In this document: positions 8,505 through 16,410 of the stretch, piece after piece
Numbering within the stretch: position 1 is the stretch's first letter
Layout: each line of letters starts with the position of its first letter
NCBI GenBank assembly: GCA_009777245.1
Contig: WRMF01000018.1
Location: 1-46,751, forward strand
DNA from: Betaproteobacteria bacterium
Lineage (GTDB): Bacteria > Pseudomonadota > Gammaproteobacteria > Burkholderiales > Rhodocyclaceae
DNA length: 46,751 bases
Direction of reading: 5' to 3'
Program-made: the position numbers and the translations under genes
Notes under the pieces: model-generated
Databases searched by the model: none
What the model saw: only the letters and a program-made list of their open reading frames with translations
Told to the model about the DNA's origin: nothing

Positions 8505-9929
8505 ATGAATGAAGATACTCCCCGGAACGATAGCCCTGAACCGCCAGAGGGCGCGCCACAGGTCAGCTCGCTGTACGAGAAGCGCAAAAACATCTACATC
8601 AAAACTACCACAGGGCGGTGGACGACCTGGCGGTGGATTCTGGTTTGGTTTACCCAAATTGTTTTTTACGGTTTGCCCTGGTTGAACTGGAATGACCGGC
8701 AGGCTGTGCTGTTCCATCTGGTCGAACGTAAATTTTATGTTTTTGGTCTTGTCATGTGGCCGCAGGATGTGATTTATCTGACCATAATCCTGATAATTTC
8801 CGCTTATAGCCTATTTCTCTTTACTGCGATTGCGGGACGATTGTTCTGTGGATACACCTGTCCGCAGACGGTGTATACCGAGATATTCATGTGGATTGAG
8901 AATCTTGTCGAAGGAAGAGAACGCTCCGCCCGGATGAAGCTCGACAAAGAGCCGCCTTCCGTCCGCAAATACCGAATCAAAGTAATCAAACATGCGCTTT
9001 GGCTTCTAGTGGCGTTGTGGACGGGCTTTACCTTTGTCGGCTATTTCACTCCGATTCATGAACTGGTCGCCAGCATCCCGACGTTCTCTTTTGGCGGATG
9101 GGAGATTTTCTGGATATTCTTCTACGGGGGCTTTACCTACCTGATGGCGGGATTCATGCGCGAGCAGGTCTGCAAGTACATGTGTCCTTACGCCCGCTTT
9201 CAATCGGTGATGTTTGACCGCGACACGCTGATCATAACCTATGATGCGGAGCGCGGCGAGCCGCGCAGCCTGCGAAAGAAAGGACAAGATCATTCCAAAC
9301 TGGGCGATTGCGTGGATTGCAGTATTTGCATATTTGTTTGCCCGGTCGGCATTGATATCCGCGACGGGTTGCAATATGAGTGCATCGGTTGCGGCGTCTG
9401 TATTGACGCTTGCGATGAAGTGATGGACAAGTTGCACATGCCGCGCGGCCTGGTGCGCTATACCTCGGAAAATGCGCTGGCGAAAAAATGTGAGCGAAGC
9501 GGTTTCTTGGGTCACATCACCCGCCCCCGGATTGCCATATATAGCGCCATTCTCGCTGTCATCATTGGCGCGACAGCCTGGTCAATCGCTACCCGGATTC
9601 CTCTCAGGGTGAATGTCGTAAAGGATCGTTCCGTTATGGCGCGTGAAGTTGCTGACGGAAAGATTGAAAACCTGTATATTCTGAAAGTCATGAATATGAC
9701 CGAAGCGCCGAGATCATTCACTCTGGACATCAAGGGGATTGAAGGCATTGAAATTTCCGGTGATACCAAGGTCAATGCAAACGCTGCGGAAAATCGGGAA
9801 GTCATTGTCAAGGTTCGCGCTGTACGTGGCGCGGCGGAGCAGGGCGCACATCCGGTTTTCTTTGATATAGTGGCTGATGACGATCCGGCTGTCGCGGTAC
9901 ACGCAAAAAGCACTTTTATAATGCAATAG
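8505..9929 (+). CDS. ccoG: cytochrome c oxidase accessory protein CcoG (FixG/RdxA family)
   Basis: This is a membrane iron-sulfur protein involved in copper delivery during cbb3 oxidase maturation. The 474-residue product has five or so membrane helices. It also has the conserved FCGYTCPQTVYTEIFMWIE and YMCPYARFQSVM segments with CxxxC-type cysteines, and two 4Fe-4S motifs (Cys269/272/275/279 and Cys293/296/299/303). A C-terminal periplasmic immunoglobulin-like domain of about 120 residues is typical of FixG. It begins a second transcription unit after the ccoP terminator and is followed 8 bp later by the fixH-like gene. Confidence 0.97.
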   Translation: MNEDTPRNDSPEPPEGAPQVSSLYEKRKNIYIKTTTGRWTTWRWILVWFTQIVFYGLPWLNWNDRQAVLFHLVERKFYVFGLVMWPQDVIYLTIILIISAYSLFLFTAIAGRLFCGYTCPQTVYTEIFMWIENLVEGRERSARMKLDKEPPSVRKYRIKVIKHALWLLVALWTGFTFVGYFTPIHELVASIPTFSFGGWEIFWIFFYGGFTYLMAGFMREQVCKYMCPYARFQSVMFDRDTLIITYDAERGEPRSLRKKGQDHSKLGDCVDCSICIFVCPVGIDIRDGLQYECIGCGVCIDACDEVMDKLHMPRGLVRYTSENALAKKCERSGFLGHITRPRIAIYSAILAVIIGATAWSIATRIPLRVNVVKDRSVMAREVADGKIENLYILKVMNMTEAPRSFTLDIKGIEGIEISGDTKVNANAAENREVIVKVRAVRGAAEQGAHPVFFDIVADDDPAVAVHAKSTFIMQ

Positions 9930-9937
9930 GAGCAAAG

Positions 9938-10492
9938 ATGACTGGCAATGTTCAGACTCTCGACACCATGCCCTGGTACAAGTACCCGTGGCCCTGGTTT
10001 TTGTTCGGGCTTCCCGCGATCGTTGTAATTGCGGGCTTTTACACCCTTTTTCTTGCGAAAACCTCCTTTGACGGCATGGTTGAGGACGACTATTACAAAC
10101 GCGGGCTTGGCATCAATCATGACATTGCCCGCGATCATAAGGCTGCCGACTTGGGCTTGACCGCCGAGGCCATGATTGGCAGAGGAGAGGCGCGGGTGTT
10201 CCTGGAGTCAACGACCGGCATGGCTTTCCCTGAGAATCTTGTCTTGCATTTCAGGTATGCGACGCGAGCCGGGATGGATCAAGCCGTTTTGCTGACGTAT
10301 GATGGGAGTTTCTACGCTGGTTCCATGGAGCAGTTGGTTCCCGGTAAGTGGCGTCTTGCTCTGGAAAATGTTGCTCTGGAGGATACGGATGACGCATGGC
10401 GTATCCTTGGCAATTTTGACCCCGCCATACATGAGTCTGTACGCCTTGTGCCGTCGGTTCCTGCCGCGCCCTCGGCTTCGGCAGGCAATTGA
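9938..10492 (+). CDS. fixH: FixH/CcoH-like cbb3 oxidase assembly protein
   Basis: This is a 184-residue protein with a conserved N terminus (PWYKYPWPWFLFGLPAIVVI), one membrane helix (about 18-40) and then a periplasmic domain starting with VEDDYYKRGLGIN. These are hallmarks of the FixH family, which interacts with the cbb3 oxidase and its copper ATPase during assembly. An AGGAG-like site (aatAGGAGcaaag) precedes the ATG. The neighbouring fixI (ccoI) and ccoS that often follow are absent here. Confidence 0.9.
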   Translation: MTGNVQTLDTMPWYKYPWPWFLFGLPAIVVIAGFYTLFLAKTSFDGMVEDDYYKRGLGINHDIARDHKAADLGLTAEAMIGRGEARVFLESTTGMAFPENLVLHFRYATRAGMDQAVLLTYDGSFYAGSMEQLVPGKWRLALENVALEDTDDAWRILGNFDPAIHESVRLVPSVPAAPSASAGN

Positions 10493-10529
10493 TTTTCAAC
10501 CGTTGTTTTCTTTTAACAGGAGGTGACTT

Positions 10530-10670
10530 ATGGAGTTGTTGTCAGGTTTGTTCGCAGACAAAATCGGCCTTTTGAGTGTGTTCACCATTGGGTTTTGTAT
10601 CGTCATGGCCATTTATTTGTGGGTCTACGTCTCGAAGAAGATGGACGAAGAACCAAGCGATAAGGGCTGA
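10530..10670 (+). CDS. DUF3149-like 46-residue membrane protein
   Basis: A short ORF (MELLSGLFADKIGLLSVFTI...) is preceded by an ideal AGGAGGTGA ribosome site at 10518-10526. It has one hydrophobic helix (about residues 13-35) and a charged C-terminal tail (SKKMDEEPSDKG). The pattern of LFxDxxGLxS, a single helix and a KKMxEE tail matches the DUF3149 family of small membrane proteins known from betaproteobacteria. It lies 37 bp after fixH and before a terminator, so it is probably the last gene of the ccoG unit. Its function is unknown; a role in oxidase assembly is only inferred from position. Confidence 0.8.
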   Translation: MELLSGLFADKIGLLSVFTIGFCIVMAIYLWVYVSKKMDEEPSDKG

Positions 10671-10689
10671 TTCAAACGCATCACAGCGC

Positions 10690-10720
10690 CGCCTTCCCGC
10701 CCACGCGGGAAGGCGTTTTT
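10690..10720 (+). terminator. intrinsic terminator of the ccoG-fixH unit
   Basis: CGCCTTCCCGC (10690-10700) pairs perfectly with GCGGGAAGGCG (10705-10715) over a 4-nt loop and is followed by TTTTT. Confidence 0.92.
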
Positions 10721-10823
10721 GTTATGGCGTTCTGTATTATTTCAGCGTGTTCATAGTCATAGAGAAGAATGACCGCTGCAGTTAGGCTTGGGCGTCAAGC
10801 GCGCATGAACAAAACGCGGCGTT

Positions 10824-11906
10824 TCACGCTTCTTTCGCTTTTGCACACGCTTGATAAATATCGGCCAAAGACCAGGTTGAAAGTGTCGGTAGAGCAAGGC
10901 GGACGGTTGCCGCTCTCTGGTGTTCGGTATTTCCCTGGCAAAGTCGTTCCAGTAGCGAGTCACGCTCGGATTGCGATAGCGGACGAGTATGAATGCGGGC
11001 AAAACAGCGACCGGGGCGGATTAAGGCATCATCAAGGTCTTTTATATTGGGCAGGTTTGTGGAAAAAATGATCTTGCGTCCCTGTGCCCGAACCACGCCG
11101 TCAGCAATGGCAAGAAAACGGTGCAGGTTTTCGTTGCCGTCGGAGCGGGGTTTGAGCAGATGGTCGGCATCTTCGACAACAAAAGCATCGTCTCTGCCGG
11201 TGATGAATTTGACGAAAATTTCGTCGGACTCAAGCGTCTTTTTATCGCCAGTATATAGAGCCTGCGCTTCTCCACCATTGCGACGAGAAATTTCTCCCAG
11301 AATGGCACGAATCAGGCGCGTTTTCCCTGTTCCCGGCGCGCCTTGGAGCACAAGCACAGTTTCCGGCGCGTCCAGATAGCGTTCGATAAAACTATATATG
11401 CCTCCGGAAAGTTCGGGATACGCTTCGTCTTCCAGTACATCGTTGGCCAGTTCCTCAATGCTCGCGCTTTCGAGTTCTCTTTTGGCAGTCAGGAAATGCC
11501 AGTCTATGGAAAACATCGGTTCGACGATGCGCGTGTCACCGGCCAGATTGAGCAGCATTTGCTGCGCTTTTTCGGTCAGCGGAATTGACTCGGCCCAGAT
11601 GCTGAAAAAGCAGGAGCAATACTCTGTCTTATGGCTGCCGCGCACGGTAACGAAGATTCCATCGCCGTCGAACATCATAAAATTCGAACGCAGCCTATAC
11701 GCGCGCCAGCCGAGTTCAGTGGCAGCGCGGTCGAATAACGTCTGCAAGTCTTGGCGAGCAGCAAAACGCAGGCTACGATAAATCGGATAATGCGCTATTC
11801 CTTTTTCAAGTGCCTGGGCAAGGCGGGTTTTGAGTACGAAGTCGCCAAAATCCCAATCCTGAAAGGAAATATTCGAAAAAAATGCTGAAGGAAACTGGTT
11901 GCTCAT
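10824..11906 (-). CDS. orphan AAA+ family ATPase
   Basis: This is a 360-residue protein with an N-terminal domain of about 170 residues that I do not recognise, followed by an AAA+ ATPase module. Visible are Walker A GAPGTGKT (189-196), Walker B AFVVEDAD (241-248, with the ED pair), sensor-1 STN (282-284) and a RPGR arginine motif (297-300). The RPGR layout resembles FtsH/Cdc48-like AAA domains, but no protease, zinc-finger or membrane segment is present. The N-terminal part contains a Cys pair (YCSCFF, about 96-101). It stands alone between the cco locus terminator and tRNA-Asn, so the partner or substrate cannot be inferred. Confidence 0.85.
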   Translation of the reverse strand: MSNQFPSAFFSNISFQDWDFGDFVLKTRLAQALEKGIAHYPIYRSLRFAARQDLQTLFDRAATELGWRAYRLRSNFMMFDGDGIFVTVRGSHKTEYCSCFFSIWAESIPLTEKAQQMLLNLAGDTRIVEPMFSIDWHFLTAKRELESASIEELANDVLEDEAYPELSGGIYSFIERYLDAPETVLVLQGAPGTGKTRLIRAILGEISRRNGGEAQALYTGDKKTLESDEIFVKFITGRDDAFVVEDADHLLKPRSDGNENLHRFLAIADGVVRAQGRKIIFSTNLPNIKDLDDALIRPGRCFARIHTRPLSQSERDSLLERLCQGNTEHQRAATVRLALPTLSTWSLADIYQACAKAKEA

Positions 11907-11982
11907 ATCAATCGCTTTTTAATTCAGGATAACCGCGACATGGAAAGCTGAAAATCTATTCCAGATGGTCACAGAAGAACAT

Positions 11983-12003
11983 AAAACCGCTCTATACGAG
12001 CGG
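11983..12003 (-). terminator. probable terminator downstream of tRNA-Asn
   Basis: Read on the minus strand, CCGCTC pairs with GAGCGG over a 5-nt loop and is followed by TTTTAT. It lies about 36 nt beyond the tRNA 3' end. Confidence 0.5.
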
Positions 12004-12038
12004 CTTGGAGCGTTCATGTCGTAATTGGGTAATATTCT

Positions 12039-12114
12039 TGGCTCCCCGAGTTGGGCTCGAACCAACGACCTACGGATTAACAGTCCGGCGCTCTACCGAC
12101 TGAGCTATCGGGGA
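12039..12114 (-). tRNA. tRNA-Asn (anticodon GTT)
   Basis: The minus strand encodes a complete cloverleaf of 76 nt. The acceptor arms are TCCCCGA/TCGGGGA with discriminator G and an encoded CCA. The D-arm is GCTCAGTCGGTAGAGC. The anticodon loop ACTGTTAATC carries GTT, and the T-arm contains GGTTCGAGCC. The body closely follows the bacterial tRNA-Asn pattern. No integrase or attachment-site duplication is seen at its 3' end. Confidence 0.97.
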
Positions 12115-12248
12115 ATCAAGACCGGAGATTTTAGCGGCTTGTTCGATCAGCGTCAACCAGATGACCGAACCTGCAAAACCGCAGACAGATTGAAATACAA
12201 AAAAATCGCGCCGCTTGGAGCGCGGCGCGATCTGGAAAACCGGGAACA

Positions 12249-12911
12249 TCAATTGGAGAAAACGCCCTGATAGGCTGCAATCCCGCTTTGCGCCAGAGCG
12301 GGGCTGACATCTTGCTGTTCTGCCCGATTGTTGTTTTGCTGCGCCTGCGCCTGCATGGCGGTGGCCTCTGCCTGCTGCCTTCCGGCTTCCGCGCGCGGCG
12401 TACCGGGGTTGGCGGGCGTTGTTGCAGCCGCCGCGCCCTCGGGGGTTGGCGTAACGCTTGGCGCATTGGATACAACAGGCGCAACCGGAGCAATGGGCGA
12501 AGCGGAATTGACAGGCACACCATCTGTGACCGTGCCACCCATCACCGAACCTGTAGGCTGGGCAGCGGTCAACATGGTGTCATTTCGCGCGTCAGGCGTC
12601 GCTCCTGTTGGAGCAACCGGCGCATTTTGCGTGACCTGCGGCGCATTTGCCGCTGCTGCCATATCCGGCATCACGCCTATAGCGTTCGTTTGTTCTGCCT
12701 GCAAGAGCGCGCGCCCGTTATCGCTGATGTCAACCTGCGTACTTGCGGCAGGTTGCGCAGCGGCTCCTCCTCTCGTTTCCTCGGCAGGCATGTTCCGGGC
12801 GGCGGATGCGGCAGCGGAAGCAGCGGCAGGATTGGAGAGCAGATTGGAGGCGAGCATGGGGTTACTGGCATTGGCTACTGCCTGAAGCCCCTCAGGAGCC
12901 ATCATTACCAT
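12249..12911 (-). CDS. Ala/Pro/Thr-rich low-complexity protein
   Basis: This is a 220-residue protein dominated by Ala, Pro, Thr, Val, Asn and Gln, with no cysteine and no clear signal peptide or membrane helix. An AAAGGA site precedes the ATG at 12911. A conserved-looking motif, VDISDNGRALLQAE (about 58-72), sits between disordered segments. The C-terminal end (about 165-210) is Gln/Ala-rich and helix-prone, and the protein ends QSGIAAYQGVFSN. I do not recognise the family. Codon use and the ribosome site support expression despite the low complexity. Confidence 0.7.
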   Translation of the reverse strand: MVMMAPEGLQAVANASNPMLASNLLSNPAAASAAASAARNMPAEETRGGAAAQPAASTQVDISDNGRALLQAEQTNAIGVMPDMAAAANAPQVTQNAPVAPTGATPDARNDTMLTAAQPTGSVMGGTVTDGVPVNSASPIAPVAPVVSNAPSVTPTPEGAAAATTPANPGTPRAEAGRQQAEATAMQAQAQQNNNRAEQQDVSPALAQSGIAAYQGVFSN

Positions 12912-13030
12912 AATTTTTCCTTTCCCTACAAAATAAGACTACTCACTTCTTATGATAGCAATAAAAACCGTATTTTTCAAATTATTTCCACAAGGAGCAT
13001 GTTGATCGTGCCGCTGGCTTATTGAACACG

Positions 13031-13146
13031 CGTCGAGCGCAATCCTCGAAATGAATGGCGAGGTGAGCGAGACAGTTGTTTTGTGGAGCATTGAGGCTCT
13101 CTAACCTGTGTCGAGGAATCCCCTGCCTTCAGGCCGGGGTGACTCA
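13031..13146. repeat. ~115-bp dispersed repeat, copy A (terminal hairpin)
   Basis: This shares an identical core (GGTGAGCGAGACAGTTGTTT and continuing through TGTGGAGCATTGAGGCTC) with 33281-33395. Both copies end in a hairpin (here CCCCTGCCTTCAGGCCGGGG) followed by TGACTCA. Subterminal hairpins of this kind are typical of IS200/IS605-family ends, so these may be palindrome-associated non-autonomous elements (inference). The 5' module CGTCGAGCGCAATCCTCG also occurs at 2398-2415. It occupies most of the gap before the phoH-like gene. Confidence 0.75.
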
Positions 13147-13354
13147 AAATCAGGCCATACAACGCCACCATCTCCGTATGCCCGCCTACTCTGTCCGTAC
13201 TGACAAACAGACTTCAGCCTCGGAACGCCGACGCGACGCGCTGCTGGGGTCACATTTTCTCACTCGCTTTGATGCCACAAGCTGGAGAAGGGATGCGCGG
13301 GTATTTTGCCTCTCTCACACATCACTTGGCAGTCGCTTTATTCAAGTAAAGCAC

Positions 13355-13360
13355 TATAAT
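13355..13360 (+). promoter_or_regulatory. -10 element upstream of the phoH-like gene
   Basis: A perfect TATAAT lies 52 nt before the ATG at 13412. No good -35 hexamer is seen at 16-18 bp spacing, so this is a partial promoter call. Confidence 0.4.
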
Positions 13361-13411
13361 CTTTGCGCTATCCTGTGAACTTTTCCTTCCAATTTCTGCC
13401 ACGGAAACGCC

Positions 13412-14848
13412 ATGCCCGGAAAATCCCGCAACGTCACAAACCGGAAAATCTTTGTTCTGGACACAAACGTGCTTATACATGACCCGACCAGCATGTTTCG
13501 CTTTGAAGAGCACGACATTTTCCTGCCCATCATGACGCTGGAAGAACTCGACAATCACAAGAAAGGCATGTCGGAACTCGCCCGCAATGCCCGTCAGGTT
13601 TCCCGCGCCCTGGACGCAATGCTGGCCTTTACGGGCGCTATTGATGAAGGAATCGCGCTTGACAAGCCAAGCATGGGGCAGGCGACCGGCAGGCTGATCT
13701 TCCAGACCGAGGCAATTCCCATTGATCTGCCGCCCGCCCTGCCTACCACGAAACACGACAACCATATCCTTGCCGTAGTCATCCACCTGCAAAACAATAA
13801 CCCTGGGCAGGAGGTCATCCTTGTTTCCAAAGACATAAACATGCGGATCAAGGCTCGCGCCCTGGGACTGCAAGCCGAGGACTATTTCAGCGATCATGTG
13901 CTGGAAGATACCGATCTCCTTTACGGAGGCTGTCGGGAACTATCCGCCAACTTCTGGGACAAGCACGGGCGCGGCATGGAATCATGGACTGCCGACGGAA
14001 AAACATGTTACCGGATTCAAGGCCCGCTCTGCCCGGAACTGCTCCTCAATGAATTCATCTACCTCGAAGGCGAAAACGGCACAACGGAATTTGCCGCCAT
14101 CGTCAAGGAAATCGCCGGAAAAAAGGCCGTACTGGAAACATTGACCGACTATACCCATCCCAAACATGCTGTCTGGGGCATCCATGCGCGTAACCGCGAA
14201 CAGGGTTTTGCCCTTAATCTCCTGATGAATCCGAACATTGATTTTGTCACCCTGCTCGGCCAGGCCGGAACCGGCAAAACGCTCTTGACCCTTGCCGCCG
14301 GTCTGAATCAGGTGCATGAAATCCGCCGTTATGCGGAAATCATCGTAACCCGTGTCACAGTGCCGGTAGGCGAGGACATTGGCTTTCTTCCCGGCAGCGA
14401 AGAAGAAAAAATGACGCCCTGGATGGGTGCGCTGGAGGACAATCTGGAAGTGCTCTGCCGTCCCGAAGAAACGAGCGGCGGAGGAATCGGCCACTACGGC
14501 GGAGAATGGAGCAAGGCCGCCACCCACGATCTGATCAAATCACGGATCAAGATCAAGTCCTTGAATTTCATGCGCGGGCGCACCTTCCTGAAAAAATTTC
14601 TGATAATTGACGAGGCGCAAAACTTGACGCCCAAGCAGATGAAAACCTTGATCACCCGCGCCGGCCCCGGCACAAAAGTCGTCTGCCTCGGCAATATCGC
14701 GCAGATTGATACGCCTTACCTCACGGAAGGTTCTTCCGGCCTTACCTACGTTGTTGATCGTTTCAAAGGCTGGCCGCATTCCGGTCACATTACCCTGCAA
14801 CGCGGCGAACGCTCACGACTGGCCGACCATGCTGCGGAAGTGCTATAG
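13412..14848 (+). CDS. PIN domain-PhoH family ATPase
   Basis: The 478-residue protein fuses an N-terminal PIN ribonuclease-like domain to a C-terminal PhoH ATPase. The PIN domain shows FVLDTNVLIHDP (Asp17) and TLEELDNHKKG (Glu44/45), with later acidic residues (TKHDNHILAV). The PhoH domain shows Walker A GQAGTGKT at about 284-291 and Walker B LIIDEAQN at about 397-404. This is the PhoH2/YlaK architecture, whose members act as RNA helicase-ribonucleases. No antitoxin-like partner gene precedes it, so it resembles the stand-alone housekeeping form. A TATAAT box lies upstream. Confidence 0.93.
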   Translation: MPGKSRNVTNRKIFVLDTNVLIHDPTSMFRFEEHDIFLPIMTLEELDNHKKGMSELARNARQVSRALDAMLAFTGAIDEGIALDKPSMGQATGRLIFQTEAIPIDLPPALPTTKHDNHILAVVIHLQNNNPGQEVILVSKDINMRIKARALGLQAEDYFSDHVLEDTDLLYGGCRELSANFWDKHGRGMESWTADGKTCYRIQGPLCPELLLNEFIYLEGENGTTEFAAIVKEIAGKKAVLETLTDYTHPKHAVWGIHARNREQGFALNLLMNPNIDFVTLLGQAGTGKTLLTLAAGLNQVHEIRRYAEIIVTRVTVPVGEDIGFLPGSEEEKMTPWMGALEDNLEVLCRPEETSGGGIGHYGGEWSKAATHDLIKSRIKIKSLNFMRGRTFLKKFLIIDEAQNLTPKQMKTLITRAGPGTKVVCLGNIAQIDTPYLTEGSSGLTYVVDRFKGWPHSGHITLQRGERSRLADHAAEVL

Positions 14849-14881
14849 TTCCTGTAAATAAAGCGACCATCCGGAGTTTTA

Positions 14882-14917
14882 CCCCGCTCTTCTTTGCGCC
14901 TTGATCCACGAGCGGGG
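14882..14917. terminator. possible terminator between phoH-like and macro-domain genes
   Basis: CCCCGCTC (14882-14889) and GAGCGGGG (14910-14917) can pair around a 20-nt loop, with short A/T runs on either side. The two flanking genes converge here. The long loop makes this a weak call. Confidence 0.35.
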
Positions 14918-14949
14918 GCTATAAAAAACGGTTGCGCCTTAGTCAACCA

Positions 14950-15411
14950 TCAAGATTTTCTGAACCTGACGATGATGATGTCGCCGTCAAAAGGCGTTTT
15001 GTCTATCTCTTCCTTCATGATTTCTTCGGTCTCTGCTGGAGAAAAGCCGCCGGTTCCCGCGCCAATCAACGGAAAAGCGATAGAGCGAAATTTACCTGCC
15101 GCCAAAAGCAATGCGTTCCTTACCGATTCCCTTATGGAAAACTCGCTTGCCCGCCAGGCATTTCCTATTCCGGCAACGTGAATGATTCCCTGATAAGGCA
15201 ATTTCCCCGCCGAAGTCAATACTGCCTGCCCTAACGACAGCGTTCCGTAGCGACCAAGCTCGACAAACGGCTGATAACCGGCTCGGCGTTTTATCGCGCC
15301 GGAAACGCCTTGCGGCACAAGCAGCCACCACGGTATGAAATTGCGGTTCCACGCATTGACAATTACCTCTACAGGCTGCTCAAGCAAATCGCCTTCTACA
15401 ATTTTGACCAT
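14950..15411 (-). CDS. macro-domain (ADP-ribose-binding) protein
   Basis: Macro domains bind or hydrolyse ADP-ribose derivatives. The 153-residue product from the ATG at 15411 begins MVKIVEGDLLEQPVEVIVNA, the standard macro-domain N terminus (GDI/L...VIVNAxN). It also has a VPQGVSGAI loop and the PLIGAGTGGFS phosphate-binding loop near residue 115. The frame stays open to 15489, but that extension is derived from a repeat end (15451-15480), so it is not used. It converges with the phoH-like gene. The role (ADP-ribosyl hydrolase or Appr-1-p processing) is unproven. Confidence 0.88.
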   Translation of the reverse strand: MVKIVEGDLLEQPVEVIVNAWNRNFIPWWLLVPQGVSGAIKRRAGYQPFVELGRYGTLSLGQAVLTSAGKLPYQGIIHVAGIGNAWRASEFSIRESVRNALLLAAGKFRSIAFPLIGAGTGGFSPAETEEIMKEEIDKTPFDGDIIIVRFRKS

Positions 15412-15450
15412 ACGCTTTCTGTAAATAACGAGATTGTCAGGGAGAGGGGA

Positions 15451-15480
15451 GCAAAATGTATTCGCTTGAACCGAAGACAC
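15451..15480. repeat. solo terminal repeat of the 2364-2899 element family
   Basis: AAAATGTATTCGCTTGAACC matches the right end of the 2364-2899 element at all but one or two bases. It is preceded by GGGAGAGGGG, as there. No opposite end is found nearby, so this is a single remnant upstream of the macro-domain gene. Confidence 0.65.
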
Positions 15481-15606
15481 TCTAACCAATCATCCGCGTC
15501 AAAGCCTTGCGTTTTTGTGAAACAGTCCGTATCAATGATACAGCATTGTTCAGTCAATGCATACCGCATAGACAGAATCTGCCTATGCGGTCTTATCCCG
15601 ATTTTG

Positions 15607-16359
15607 CTATTTGCTCTGCGCTTTAATCCTGTCGGCGCGGGTCTTGGAATCGGGGTGTGTCGAGAATATGCTGCTGGCTCCCCCCGACCCTTGATCCATT
15701 TCCGCCAGCTTGCGCATGGCGCTCTCGGCTGCGGGCAGATTGTACTTGTTCCGCTTCATGAACTCTACGCCATAGGCATCAGCCTCGAACTCATTGCTCT
15801 GGGAATACTGGGCATTTACAAACTTCTCGCCCAGATCAACCAGTGTTTTGGCTTCCATTTTGCTCGATTTTGCCATCTTGGCGGCAGCGGAAGCCATATA
15901 AGCCGTTCGGGTACGATTCAGGCTGTGTCCCAGTTTCGCATGACCGATTTCATGCCCGATAATAAATCTCAATTCGTCATCGTTCATTATGTCCATCAGA
16001 CCGGAAAAGACGCGGATGCTCCCGTCAGGAGTGGCGAAAGCATTGACTTCATCGGACATATATACCTTGAAATTCAGTTGCAGCCCGTCTTCATTGGCAA
16101 GCCCTTTGGTCAGATTGACCAGACGCTTGCCGTACTTGTCTTTGACCGACGCGACCTTGTTCTTCTTGTCCATCTCCGCCATCATCTGCGCGCTGGCGTC
16201 TTTCAAATCGGCGTCAGTGACTGTTACGGCTTTGACCGCATCAGATATCGCGCCTATATTTTCCTTGCTGAAAGGGTTGGCATGCGCATTGGCGACCAGG
16301 CAGGCAAAAAGAATCAGGGCGGACAACAGTTTGCCGCTTGTGGTGAATATGTGAGGCAT
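15607..16359 (-). CDS. LoiP-like periplasmic M48 metalloprotease
   Basis: This is a 250-residue M48-family zinc protease. An N-terminal signal sequence (about 1-27) could be cleaved after AHA; the LFAC segment at 17-20 is a poor lipobox. The zinc-binding HEIGH is at 136-140, and the third ligand lies in the NEFEAD motif. VNAFATPDGSIRVFSGLMD and SIFSTHPDSKTRADRI closely resemble E. coli LoiP (YggG), an outer-membrane-associated protease involved in envelope stress. The unconventional lipobox leaves membrane anchoring uncertain. It is followed 51 bp later on the plus strand by the 3' end of the ABC-F gene. Confidence 0.9.
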   Translation of the reverse strand: MPHIFTTSGKLLSALILFACLVANAHANPFSKENIGAISDAVKAVTVTDADLKDASAQMMAEMDKKNKVASVKDKYGKRLVNLTKGLANEDGLQLNFKVYMSDEVNAFATPDGSIRVFSGLMDIMNDDELRFIIGHEIGHAKLGHSLNRTRTAYMASAAAKMAKSSKMEAKTLVDLGEKFVNAQYSQSNEFEADAYGVEFMKRNKYNLPAAESAMRKLAEMDQGSGGASSIFSTHPDSKTRADRIKAQSK

Positions 16360-16410
16360 GGCGGTTTCCCCAAAAAAGAGTTGGCATGGACTGGGGATTA
16401 TACATTCCTA

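Noticed and set aside
12039-12114. tRNA-Asn as an integration site for a genomic island
   Set aside because: No integrase gene and no duplicated tRNA 3' end were found nearby.
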